Positions 38,513 through 46,897 of a DNA stretch of 64,000 nucleotides are shown piece after piece. The notes beneath the pieces are model-generated. The model was not told the origin of the DNA and made no database searches. It saw nothing but the letters and a program-made list of their open reading frames with translations. Positions within the stretch are counted from its first letter, which is position 1. Each line of letters begins with the position of its first letter. Source of the DNA: a bacterium (GTDB taxonomy: Bacteria > Krumholzibacteriota > Krumholzibacteriia > JACNKJ01); the NCBI GenBank assembly GCA_024231955.1, contig JAAEPZ010000253.1:310001-374000 (forward strand), written 5' to 3'. The translations under genes and the position numbers were made by a program.

Positions 38513-39340
38513 ATGTACAAAGTCATCGAACGCAAGATGATCGTGCCGAATCTGCACGAGTTGACGATCGAGGCGCCGGCGGTCGCCGCCAGCGTGCAGG
38601 CGGGAAACTTCGTTGTGCTTCGCCCCGACGACAGGGGCGAACGCACCCCCCTCTCCGTCGCGGATTGGGATCGCGAAGCCGGCACGGTCACCTCGATATT
38701 CATGCAGGTCGGGGCCTCAACGGCGAAACTGGCCCAGCTGCAACCCGGCGACACGATTCCGACTTTCTCGGGTCCACTGGGTAGAGAGACGGTGATCGAC
38801 AATTTCGGCACGGTGCTCTGTGTCGGCGGCTGCTACGGCATAGGCAGCATCTATCCGGTTGCCCGCGCTCTCAAGAGAGCCGGGAACAGGGTCTGCACGC
38901 TGGTTGAGGCGCGCAGCTCCTACCTGTTGTACTGGCAGGATCGGCTGCGGCAGGTCTCGGACAGCTATTTCAACATCACCCGGGACGGCACGGTCGGGGT
39001 CAAGGGCCATGTCTCGGCGCTGCCGGACATCATGCAGGAGGCCGGCCTCAAGCCCGATCGCGTCATCGTCAACGGTTGCACCTTCATGATGATGCGCGTG
39101 TCCGAAATCACCAGACCTCTCGGGTGGAAAACGGTCGTGAACATGAATCCCATCATGATCGACGGTACGGGCATGTGTGGAGTCTGCCGACTGTCCGTTG
39201 CCGGCGAGACGAAATTCGCCTGTGTCGACGGGCCCGATTTCGATGGGCACGAGGTCGACTGGCGGGAGTTCCTCGCACGACGCAAATCCTATCTGCCGGA
39301 AGAGGTGGCGCCTTTGCGCAAGAGCGGTTGCGGTCATTGA
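38513..39340 (+). CDS. NfnA-like / PyrK-like FAD- and NAD-binding [2Fe-2S] subunit
   Basis: FVVLRPDDRGERTPLSVADWD, VGGCYGIGSIYPVARALKRAGNRV, GTGMCGVCRLSVAGETKFACVDGPDFDGHEVDW. Confidence 0.9.
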   Translation: MYKVIERKMIVPNLHELTIEAPAVAASVQAGNFVVLRPDDRGERTPLSVADWDREAGTVTSIFMQVGASTAKLAQLQPGDTIPTFSGPLGRETVIDNFGTVLCVGGCYGIGSIYPVARALKRAGNRVCTLVEARSSYLLYWQDRLRQVSDSYFNITRDGTVGVKGHVSALPDIMQEAGLKPDRVIVNGCTFMMMRVSEITRPLGWKTVVNMNPIMIDGTGMCGVCRLSVAGETKFACVDGPDFDGHEVDWREFLARRKSYLPEEVAPLRKSGCGH

Positions 39341-39365
39341 TATTTCGAGACGGAGGTAATCAGGC

Positions 39366-40766
39366 GTGGCGGAAAAAAAGAGACGCGATACCGTTCGGCG
39401 ATCGATGCCGAAGCAGGACGACTTCGAACGGAGAAAGAACTTCGCCGAGGTGGCGTTGGGCTATACGGAGGAGCTTGCCCGAGGCGAAGCCGCGCGTTGT
39501 CTGAACTGCAAGAAGGCGCCCTGCGTATCGGGCTGCCCGGTCAATATCGACATCCCCTTCTTCGTGAAGGCCATCGTCGATGGAGATTTCGCCGCAGGTG
39601 TCCGCCAGATCAAAAAGACGAATGCACTGCCTGCGATTTGCGGCAGGGTCTGTCCCCAGGAGGAGCAGTGCGAGATCAAGTGCGTCGTCGGACGCCGCGG
39701 TTCGCCCGTCGCAATAGGCAGGCTGGAACGATATCTCGCCGACTGGGAGGCGACTCAGGCCAAGATCGAGAAACCCAGGCTGGCCCGCAAAACCGGCAGG
39801 AAAGTTGTGATCGTAGGTGCCGGACCGGCGGGGATAACGGTGGCCAATGATCTCTGCCTGCTCGGTCACGACGTCACCATTTACGAAGCTCTCCACGAAC
39901 CGGGCGGCGTGCTCACCTACGGTATCCCCGAATTCCGGTTGCCCAAGGCGATCGTCAACCGCGAGGTCAAATATATCGAGAGCCTCGGCGCCAAGCTGGT
40001 GCTGGATTTCGTCGTCGGCAAAACGAGGACGGTCGACAATCTGCTTGAGGAGTTCGACGCCATGTTCATAGCCACCGGCGCCGGGTTGCCCTGGTTCCTC
40101 GGCATCCCGGGCGAGAATCTCAACGGTGTCTATTCCGCGAACGAGTATCTGACGCGTGTGAATCTGATGAAGGGATTCCTGTTCCCCGATTTCGACACGC
40201 CCATCAAGCGTCCGGCGAACGTGATCGTGATCGGCGGCGGCAACGTCGCCATGGACTCCGCCCGCACCGCCGTGCGCCTTGGTGCCGACGAGGTGCATAT
40301 CGTCTATCGCAGAGGTCGCGAGGAGCTGCCTGCGCGCGAGGAGGAGGTGGAGAATGCTGAGGAGGAGGGGGTCATCTTCGATCTCCTCACGTTGCCCGTC
40401 AAGCTGGTGGGCAACGAGCAGGGTTGGGTCTCCGGAATGGAATGTCTGAAGATGGAGTTGGGCGAGCCGGATGATTCGGGTCGACGCAGACCCGTGCCGA
40501 TTGAGGGCTCCGAATTCCACATGCCTGCCGATGCCGTCGTGGTCTCCATCGGCAACAGCCCCAACCCATTGATTGCGGCAACGACTCCCGGACTGGATAT
40601 CGGACGCAAGGACAATATCTCGACGGACGACAATGGCCGAACGTCTCGACACAATATCTGGGCGGCGGGCGATGTGGTGACCGGCGCCGCTACCGTAATC
40701 TCGGCCATGGGGGCGGCGCGAACAGCCGCTCAGGCGATGCATGAGTATCTCACGAACCTGACTTGA
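39366..40766 (+). CDS. NfnB-like / GltD-like NADPH-dependent FAD oxidoreductase
   Basis: AARCLNCKKAPCVSGCPVNIDIPFFVKAI, CGRVCPQEEQCEIKCVVGRRGSPVAIGRLERY, VVIVGAGPAGITVANDL, IWAAGDVVTGAATVISAMGAARTAAQAM. Confidence 0.92.
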   Translation: MAEKKRRDTVRRSMPKQDDFERRKNFAEVALGYTEELARGEAARCLNCKKAPCVSGCPVNIDIPFFVKAIVDGDFAAGVRQIKKTNALPAICGRVCPQEEQCEIKCVVGRRGSPVAIGRLERYLADWEATQAKIEKPRLARKTGRKVVIVGAGPAGITVANDLCLLGHDVTIYEALHEPGGVLTYGIPEFRLPKAIVNREVKYIESLGAKLVLDFVVGKTRTVDNLLEEFDAMFIATGAGLPWFLGIPGENLNGVYSANEYLTRVNLMKGFLFPDFDTPIKRPANVIVIGGGNVAMDSARTAVRLGADEVHIVYRRGREELPAREEEVENAEEEGVIFDLLTLPVKLVGNEQGWVSGMECLKMELGEPDDSGRRRPVPIEGSEFHMPADAVVVSIGNSPNPLIAATTPGLDIGRKDNISTDDNGRTSRHNIWAAGDVVTGAATVISAMGAARTAAQAMHEYLTNLT

Positions 40767-40853
40767 CACCGATTCCCCGCACGGGGATGCTCGAAAGGAT
40801 TGAAGATGCAGCCACAATGGCGGGCGAGTGACATCAACAGTAAGGGTGTTTCA

Positions 40854-41198
40854 ATGCGACTCGACGAGATCATGGAGCTTCTCGATTGTGAATTGCTGAC
40901 CACCGACTCGGACCTCTCCATCGAGGTCACCGAAGTTGTGGCGACTGACGGCATGAGCGAGGTTCTGGCCTTCGCTCTCGCCGGCGAACTCATGGTCACG
41001 GGATTGACCAACATCCAGTCAATTCGCACTGCGGATATCGCGGACGTGAACGCCGTCGTCTACTGTCGCGGCAAACGTCCGGCAGCGAATGTCATCGAAT
41101 TCGCCAAGCTCAAACAGATACCCGTGTTCGCGACCGATCTGGTCATGTTTGACATCTGCGGCCTGCTCTATCAAAAGGGCCTGAAGGGGGTTTCCTGA
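40854..41198 (+). CDS. Second DRTGG-domain-like small protein
   Basis: MRLDEIMELLDCELLTTDSDLSIEVTEVVATDGMSEVLAFALAGELMVTGLTNIQSIRTADIADVNAVVYCRGKRP; true start internal to ORF 40800..41198. Confidence 0.7.
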   Translation: MRLDEIMELLDCELLTTDSDLSIEVTEVVATDGMSEVLAFALAGELMVTGLTNIQSIRTADIADVNAVVYCRGKRPAANVIEFAKLKQIPVFATDLVMFDICGLLYQKGLKGVS

Positions 41199-41629
41199 TG
41201 GCCGACATTCTGATGAGGCATGATTTTGACGTTCAGGGGAGGAACTTCGACAAGGCGGGCGAGGTCTCCAGCGAGATCAAGGTCATCCTCAAGGGGCTTG
41301 GGATCGACAGCAAGATCATCAGACGGGTCGTGGTGGTCTCCTTCGAGGCCGAGATGAACGTGACCATGTACGCCGACAAGGGGACGATCGTTTTCGAGCT
41401 GACGGATCGCAACATACTGCTCACCATCAGCGACGAGGGGCCCGGAATCCCGGATATCGAGCAAGCGCTGCAGGAGGGCTACTCGACCGCTCCGGACGAG
41501 ATGCGCGAATTGGGATTCGGCTTCGGGATGGGTTTGCCCAACATGAAGAAGAACTCGGATGAGTTCGAAATCGATTCCGTGGTCGCCCGGGGGACCACGG
41601 TTCACGCCAGGATAGGACACAATGCCTGA
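41198..41629 (+). CDS. HATPase_c-type (anti-sigma kinase / RsbW-like) ATP-binding protein
   Basis: ILLTISDEGPGIPDIEQALQEGYSTAPDEMRELGFGFGMGLPNMKKNSDEFEIDS (GHKL N/G boxes); overlaps the preceding stop. Confidence 0.8.
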   Translation: MADILMRHDFDVQGRNFDKAGEVSSEIKVILKGLGIDSKIIRRVVVVSFEAEMNVTMYADKGTIVFELTDRNILLTISDEGPGIPDIEQALQEGYSTAPDEMRELGFGFGMGLPNMKKNSDEFEIDSVVARGTTVHARIGHNA

Positions 41630-42971
41630 CTCCGACCTGAAACACGGTTTCATAACCGATTCCTCACTCTGCAAAGGGTGCATGGAGTGCATGCGTGTCT
41701 GTCCCACGCAGGCTATCCGCGTCAAGGCGGGCAAGGCCTCCTACATCCCCGACTACTGTATCGATTGCGGGCTGTGCCTCCGCGTCTGCACCTCCGGAGC
41801 CATCAGCGCCACCACTCTCGATTTCGAGGATCTGGATCGTTTCAAGTTCAAGGTCGCCGTACCTTCAGCGTCACTCTACTCACAGTTCCCCGTGCAGGAT
41901 TCCCCCGCGCACATCAACCAGGCTCTACTCAAACTCGGTTTCGACAAGGTGTGGGATTCCTCGATCGAGATCGAAATGGGCAATCGCGCACTCAAGGATT
42001 GCGTCCGGAACTGGCAGGGCAGCTATCCGCTCATCTCCAGTAATTGCCCGGTGATCGTACGGCTTGTCCAGGTGGCCTATCCCACCATGGTCAACCAGCT
42101 CATCCCCATCGAATCGCCTCGCGAACTCGCGGCCCGAGCGTTGAAGCGGCGGTATTCGCAGGAGCTGGGATTGGCGGAGGAGGAGATCGGCGCCATATAC
42201 ATCACCCCCTGCCAGACCAAGACCATCTCCATTCTGCAACCGGCGGAGGACGGCAAGAGTGATCTCGACGGCGCCATCGGCGTCAACGAGATCTACAATG
42301 AGATGCTGGGATTGCTGCGGGATCTTGACGCCGGCGATATCGATACGGCAAAGCAGGGTCTGATCTCCACCACCATGCTCGACTGGGGAACTCCTGAGGG
42401 GCAGATCAAGAATCTGCCCAAGCGGCGCTGCCTGGCCCTGACCGGGCTGGCCAACATCATCAACGTTTTCGACGATATCGAGAAAGGCAAGATCAGGGAT
42501 ATCGAGTTCCTGGAGTGCCATGTCTGTCACGGTGGCTGTGTCGCGGGCAATCTCATGGTCGACAACCCCTATCTGGCTCGTTCGAAACTGCTCAATATCC
42601 TGAGCCAGGATAATCCGACAACTAGGGAGTTCGAGCAGGAGGTCGAAAGACGGTATCCTCTGGAGGATTTTACGCTCAAGGCCCCCCTGAAACCGCGAGA
42701 GTTGAACGATGCAGCCGGCAATCTCATTGAACGCGTCAAGAAACAGCAACATGCCGGCCTGGTACTTGATCGCTTGCCCGGCCTCAACTGCGGACTCTGC
42801 GGGGCGCCCAGTTGTAAGGCGCATGCCGAGGATGTGGCATCCAACAAGTACCCGCCCGAAGATTGCGTGCTGCTCTCCAGGGATCGTGTCGCTCTGCTGC
42901 AGAAGCTGTACTTGCCGGATGAACCGGATCAGGCGGAAGAGGAGTCGGACGAAGCCGCAAGTGGCGACTGA
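41622..42971 (+). CDS. Divergent [FeFe]-hydrogenase-like protein with 2x[4Fe-4S] N-terminus and C-terminal Fes-type 4Fe-4S domain
   Basis: CKGCMECMRVCPTQAI / CIDCGLCLRVCTSGAI; H-cluster-like SSNCP (L1), TPCQTK (L2), LECHVCHGGC (L3); C-terminal LPGLNCGLCGAPSCKAHAEDVA. Confidence 0.85.
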   Translation: MPDSDLKHGFITDSSLCKGCMECMRVCPTQAIRVKAGKASYIPDYCIDCGLCLRVCTSGAISATTLDFEDLDRFKFKVAVPSASLYSQFPVQDSPAHINQALLKLGFDKVWDSSIEIEMGNRALKDCVRNWQGSYPLISSNCPVIVRLVQVAYPTMVNQLIPIESPRELAARALKRRYSQELGLAEEEIGAIYITPCQTKTISILQPAEDGKSDLDGAIGVNEIYNEMLGLLRDLDAGDIDTAKQGLISTTMLDWGTPEGQIKNLPKRRCLALTGLANIINVFDDIEKGKIRDIEFLECHVCHGGCVAGNLMVDNPYLARSKLLNILSQDNPTTREFEQEVERRYPLEDFTLKAPLKPRELNDAAGNLIERVKKQQHAGLVLDRLPGLNCGLCGAPSCKAHAEDVASNKYPPEDCVLLSRDRVALLQKLYLPDEPDQAEEESDEAASGD

Positions 42972-43038
42972 CCCATTGGATACCATGTCCGTCTCACGTT
43001 AAATTCGCAATCCGATTGACGACAGTCGATGTCGCAAG

Positions 43039-43091
43039 AGAGGCTCCGGATCCTCCCGACATCCAGGACGGGTTTGATCCGGAGCCTCTTT
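43039..43091. terminator. Long hairpin between convergent operon end and beta-helix gene
   Basis: AGAGGCTCCGGATC (43039-43052) with GATCCGGAGCCTCT (43076-43089) followed by TT, with an inner CCCG/CGGG pair. Confidence 0.7.
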
Positions 43092-43109
43092 GCAGCGGCA
43101 GATCGATTG

Positions 43110-44387
43110 TCAGTAAATCGACTTGAGCCGACTCCAGTTCGTCTCCTCGACGATGACCTGATCGCAATCACCGAATCCCCAGGCTCCCATGAGCCCGCAA
43201 TCATTGTTCTCCGCGAGGCAGGGTGACGCGCCATGCAGAGTGAAGACACCGCCCTCCGCATCGCAGAAGAGGGGATCTCTCTCGATATTGCCGTCCAGGC
43301 CAATCTGATCGGCGATCGGTTCCGTCCAATCGCCATCGGCATTACCGAAGATATCCGAGCAGACCATGAATATGTCCCCGTTCTCGGCAGTGACCGCCCT
43401 GCCGGGATCCGTGAAGGCAATAATGCAATTGGTCATGGTCACACGCTCTTCGGAGCTGTTAATTGCGGCGCCCCGTTCGGCCCTATTGCCCCAGAAAGTG
43501 GAGCCCTCGATATTGATGATGCTGCTTTTGGATACCTCCACGGCGCCGGCTCCAAGATCGATGGCGGCTTCATTCTCCACAAACGTACTCTGGTATATAT
43601 CACCTTCACAAATTCCGTGGAGACTGATCGCACCGACATAGCCACCCAGATTGCCCTCAAAATGACAGCGGGTGAAGCTGGTGACTGCGGTGTAGATAAA
43701 ACCGCAAGCTCCGGACCAGGCGCCGGAATTCCCGTCAAACAGGCAATCCTCGAAATCCGTATCCGACAGGTGGCCGAAAACGGCGCCGCCGTAGGAGTCG
43801 TGGTTATTCCGGAACTCACAGCGGATGATATCGGCTTCGCAGTAGATATGGCAAAAGAGGGCCGAACCCTTATGGCCGGAGTTGTCCGAAAATCCACAGT
43901 CCTCCAGCTGCATCCGGCAGGATGTGGCGTAAATGGCGGTGGAGGTGTTTGCGGTGAAGATGCAGCTCCTCAGCGTGAGTGAACCACCCTCAATCGAGAT
44001 CGCCCCACCGCTGTTCGGGTTACCCGACGTGTGGCCGCCGGTGAAGGTCAGTCCCGACAAGGTGATGTCGTTGTCGTCGGAGGGACCGATCGTCATGATG
44101 CGGCGCTGATCAACATCATCCGCCTCGCAGTCGAGTATGCAACCGGCGGGATTGCCGCTCGCGGAACGGATGGTGACCGTCTTGTCCAGCGTATCAAGTT
44201 CACGATTGCCTGGTCCGGTGAAGATGCCGTCGCCGAGGACGATCTCATCGGCGGCGGTGGCGATGGCTATTGCCGCCTGAATCGTGGGTTGGTCGCCGGT
44301 GCCGTCAGGCAGCACCTCGATGATCTCGGCCGAAGCCGATGTAATTAAACAACCGATAAACAACAGAGAGAATACTAGGTCGCGCAT
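43110..44387 (-). CDS. Secreted parallel beta-helix protein with short C-terminal tail WSRLKSIY
   Basis: Signal peptide MRDLVFSLLFIGCLITSASA; VLPDGTGDQPTIQAAIAIATAADEIVLGDGIF; beta-helix repeats; tail CDQVIVEETNWSRLKSIY; no FlgD-like module. Confidence 0.8.
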   Translation of the reverse strand: MRDLVFSLLFIGCLITSASAEIIEVLPDGTGDQPTIQAAIAIATAADEIVLGDGIFTGPGNRELDTLDKTVTIRSASGNPAGCILDCEADDVDQRRIMTIGPSDDNDITLSGLTFTGGHTSGNPNSGGAISIEGGSLTLRSCIFTANTSTAIYATSCRMQLEDCGFSDNSGHKGSALFCHIYCEADIIRCEFRNNHDSYGGAVFGHLSDTDFEDCLFDGNSGAWSGACGFIYTAVTSFTRCHFEGNLGGYVGAISLHGICEGDIYQSTFVENEAAIDLGAGAVEVSKSSIINIEGSTFWGNRAERGAAINSSEERVTMTNCIIAFTDPGRAVTAENGDIFMVCSDIFGNADGDWTEPIADQIGLDGNIERDPLFCDAEGGVFTLHGASPCLAENNDCGLMGAWGFGDCDQVIVEETNWSRLKSIY

Positions 44388-44619
44388 GGGATCCCCCTTC
44401 GTATCAGGTATAATGGTAGCTTCAATATTGTATCAGAGATTCCGAGCATGGGGTATATATTTTGTAATATTTCCCGGTGAGGAATAACGGAGCAACAGGG
44501 TTCCGGCCCTATTAATCCTGCTGAATGAACAGGGGACACGGTACACTGATCACAACCGCTGGCGATGCAGCAGGTGAGTAGCGTATCGTGCCCCCGCCAT
44601 TCAAAACAATATACGGCCG

Positions 44620-46698
44620 TCAGCGCAGCTGTCGCCAGAGGTATGAATAGGCCAACGCCCATTGGTAGGCCTTCTGGTTGAGATTGGCCGCGGCGGCGTG
44701 GCCACCCTCCATGTTCTCCCAGTAGAGGACATCGTGCCCGAGGTCAATCATCTTGGCCACCATCTTGCGGGCATGCGCGGGATGCACACGATCATCGCGG
44801 GTCGAGGTGAACAGGAAAGGCTCGGGATACTTCGCATCCTTGCGCAGCAGGTGATAGGGCGACCAGTGCCGCATGAAGTCCCAGTCCTCCGGCTTGTCTG
44901 GGTCGCCGTATTCCGCCATCCAGCTCGCACCCGCCAGGAGAAGATGATAGCGCTGCATGTCGAGCAGAGGGACGGCGCAGACAACGGCGCCGTAGAGTTC
45001 CGGTCGCTGCGTGAACGCAGTTCCCACCAGCAGTCCCCCCTGGGAGCCGCCCTCGATTCCGAGGTGAGTCGACGAAGTGATCCCCTTGGCGATCAGGTCC
45101 TCGGCGACCGCGTGAAAATCGTCGAATGAATTCTGCTGTTTTTCGCGAACCGCATCCTGGTGCCAACGGGGACCGAACTCCCCGCCACCTCGGATATTCG
45201 CCAGGGCATAGACGCCGCCGCGCGTGAGCCAGGCGGTGCCGACCGTTCCGGAATAGTAGGGCAGCGACGAGTTTTCGAAACCGCCGTACCCGCTGAGTAA
45301 GGTCGGGTTCTCGCCATCAAGTACGCAATCCTTCGGCCAGACGACGAAGTAGGGGATGCGGGTGCCGTCTTTCGAAACGGCCTCCTCCTGGGTGACACGC
45401 ATGCCGGTGGCATCGAACCACTCGGGTGTCGATTTAAGTTTCTCGGGCTCACCCTTGCCCTCGACCAGGTAGAGACTGGTCGGCGTCAGGAAATCCTTGT
45501 AGGAGATGAAGAAGCGATCCGACCGCATGGATGTCGAACCGAGGCTGACGGCACCGAGGCCGGGCAGGGTGACCTCCGAACGCCGCCACTTGCCCCGCCA
45601 GTTGCGGCGATAACTCCACAGACGCGCGCAGACATTGTCGAGCGTCGCGACGAGCAACTGATCGCGCGTCTGGCTCAGGTTGCTGAACGAGATCCGCTCC
45701 GACGGCGTGAACAGCATTTCGAAATCGCGCTTGCCCTTGAGAAAATCGTCGAAGTCGATAGCGAGCAGAGCGCCGCTGGGCCAGGTATTACCGCCCACCT
45801 CCCAGTCGCTGCGCAGGTTGATCAGCATCTGTTTCTTGAAGAAGCCGACCAGGTTGACATCCACCTGCAGATCCAGACGCTGGAGGTCGCCGTCAGTGAT
45901 CAGGTAGTAGTCGCCTCTGTAGAATTCCGGGACGGTCTGCAGGAGATGGTAGGTCCGCTCCGGCGTGTAGGTCGTGTAGGCGCTCAGGCCGACATGGTCT
46001 ACCGGCACCTCGTGGATCAGCGTCGCCTCCCGCAAGGGGGTTCCCCTGCGCCACTCGCGCGCGGAGCGGGGGTAGCCCGAGTTGGTCATGGAGCCCTCAC
46101 CGAAATCGGTGCCGATGTAGAGCGTGTCCCCATCCTTCCAGTAGACGTCCGATTTCGCCTCGGGCAGCATGAAGCCGCCCTCCACGAATTTCTTCGTCCC
46201 AGTGTCGAATTCGCGGTAGACGACCGCATCGCCGCCGCCGCGCGACAGCGCGACCATGGCCAGACGGCATTCGGGCTGCAGCCAAGTCAACCCCTTGTAG
46301 ACCCAGTTCTCATTATCGGCTGCGGCGAGTTCATCGAAATCGAGAACGGATTCCCAGTCGGGATTGTCCTTGCGATATTCCCGCAGAGTAGTACGGCGCA
46401 ATAGTCCCCGCGAGTGATTCGCGTCGCGCCAGAAGTTGTAGACATATTCGCCGCGGAAAGAGACGTAGGGGATCTTGTTGGAGGAGGTGTAGATCTTGAC
46501 ATTGTTCTCGTAAATCTCACTGAATTCGGGAATCTGCTCGAGAATCTTGATGGAGCGTTCGTTTTGCCGCTCCACCCAATTGAGCGCTCTCTCGCCCTCC
46601 ACCTCCTCAAGCCAGAGGTAAGGATCGACATCGGCATCTGCCGTAACGGCAGTGGCGATTAGGAGAAGCAGAACGGACGACAGAATCTGCCTGAGCAT
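44620..46698 (-). CDS. Secreted prolyl oligopeptidase family (S9) peptidase
   Basis: VDPYLWLEEVEGERALNWVERQN; GIEGGSQGGLLVG (Ser), TSTRDDRVHPAHARKM (Asp), ENMEGGHAAAANLNQ (His). Start set at MLRQILSSVLLLL with signal peptide. Confidence 0.92.
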   Translation of the reverse strand: MLRQILSSVLLLLIATAVTADADVDPYLWLEEVEGERALNWVERQNERSIKILEQIPEFSEIYENNVKIYTSSNKIPYVSFRGEYVYNFWRDANHSRGLLRRTTLREYRKDNPDWESVLDFDELAAADNENWVYKGLTWLQPECRLAMVALSRGGGDAVVYREFDTGTKKFVEGGFMLPEAKSDVYWKDGDTLYIGTDFGEGSMTNSGYPRSAREWRRGTPLREATLIHEVPVDHVGLSAYTTYTPERTYHLLQTVPEFYRGDYYLITDGDLQRLDLQVDVNLVGFFKKQMLINLRSDWEVGGNTWPSGALLAIDFDDFLKGKRDFEMLFTPSERISFSNLSQTRDQLLVATLDNVCARLWSYRRNWRGKWRRSEVTLPGLGAVSLGSTSMRSDRFFISYKDFLTPTSLYLVEGKGEPEKLKSTPEWFDATGMRVTQEEAVSKDGTRIPYFVVWPKDCVLDGENPTLLSGYGGFENSSLPYYSGTVGTAWLTRGGVYALANIRGGGEFGPRWHQDAVREKQQNSFDDFHAVAEDLIAKGITSSTHLGIEGGSQGGLLVGTAFTQRPELYGAVVCAVPLLDMQRYHLLLAGASWMAEYGDPDKPEDWDFMRHWSPYHLLRKDAKYPEPFLFTSTRDDRVHPAHARKMVAKMIDLGHDVLYWENMEGGHAAAANLNQKAYQWALAYSYLWRQLR

Positions 46699-46845
46699 CG
46701 GCGGGCCCCTTGGTTTGGATATTGAAATTCGGCGGCGGTAATAAGGGTGAGGCTGCAGTCTACAGCAGCGTGTGCCGCAGGTCAATCGGGTTGCGGTCGC
46801 GGGGGATCCTGTTGCGAGATCCTCTGCTGCAAACCCACGCTTAAA

Positions 46846-46880
46846 AAGAGGACGCCTCCCCGGCGGGGAGGCGTCCTCTT
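46846..46880. terminator. Strong hairpin terminator
   Basis: AAGAGGACGCCTCCCC-ggc-GGGGAGGCGTCCTCTT, perfect 16-bp stem. Confidence 0.85.
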
Positions 46881-46897
46881 CCGTTTGCGGCTGGAAC

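Noticed and set aside
39360-40817. 485-aa minus-strand ORF opposite the NfnB-like gene
   Set aside because: Shadow ORF; the sense strand carries complete FAD/NAD and Fe-S motifs.
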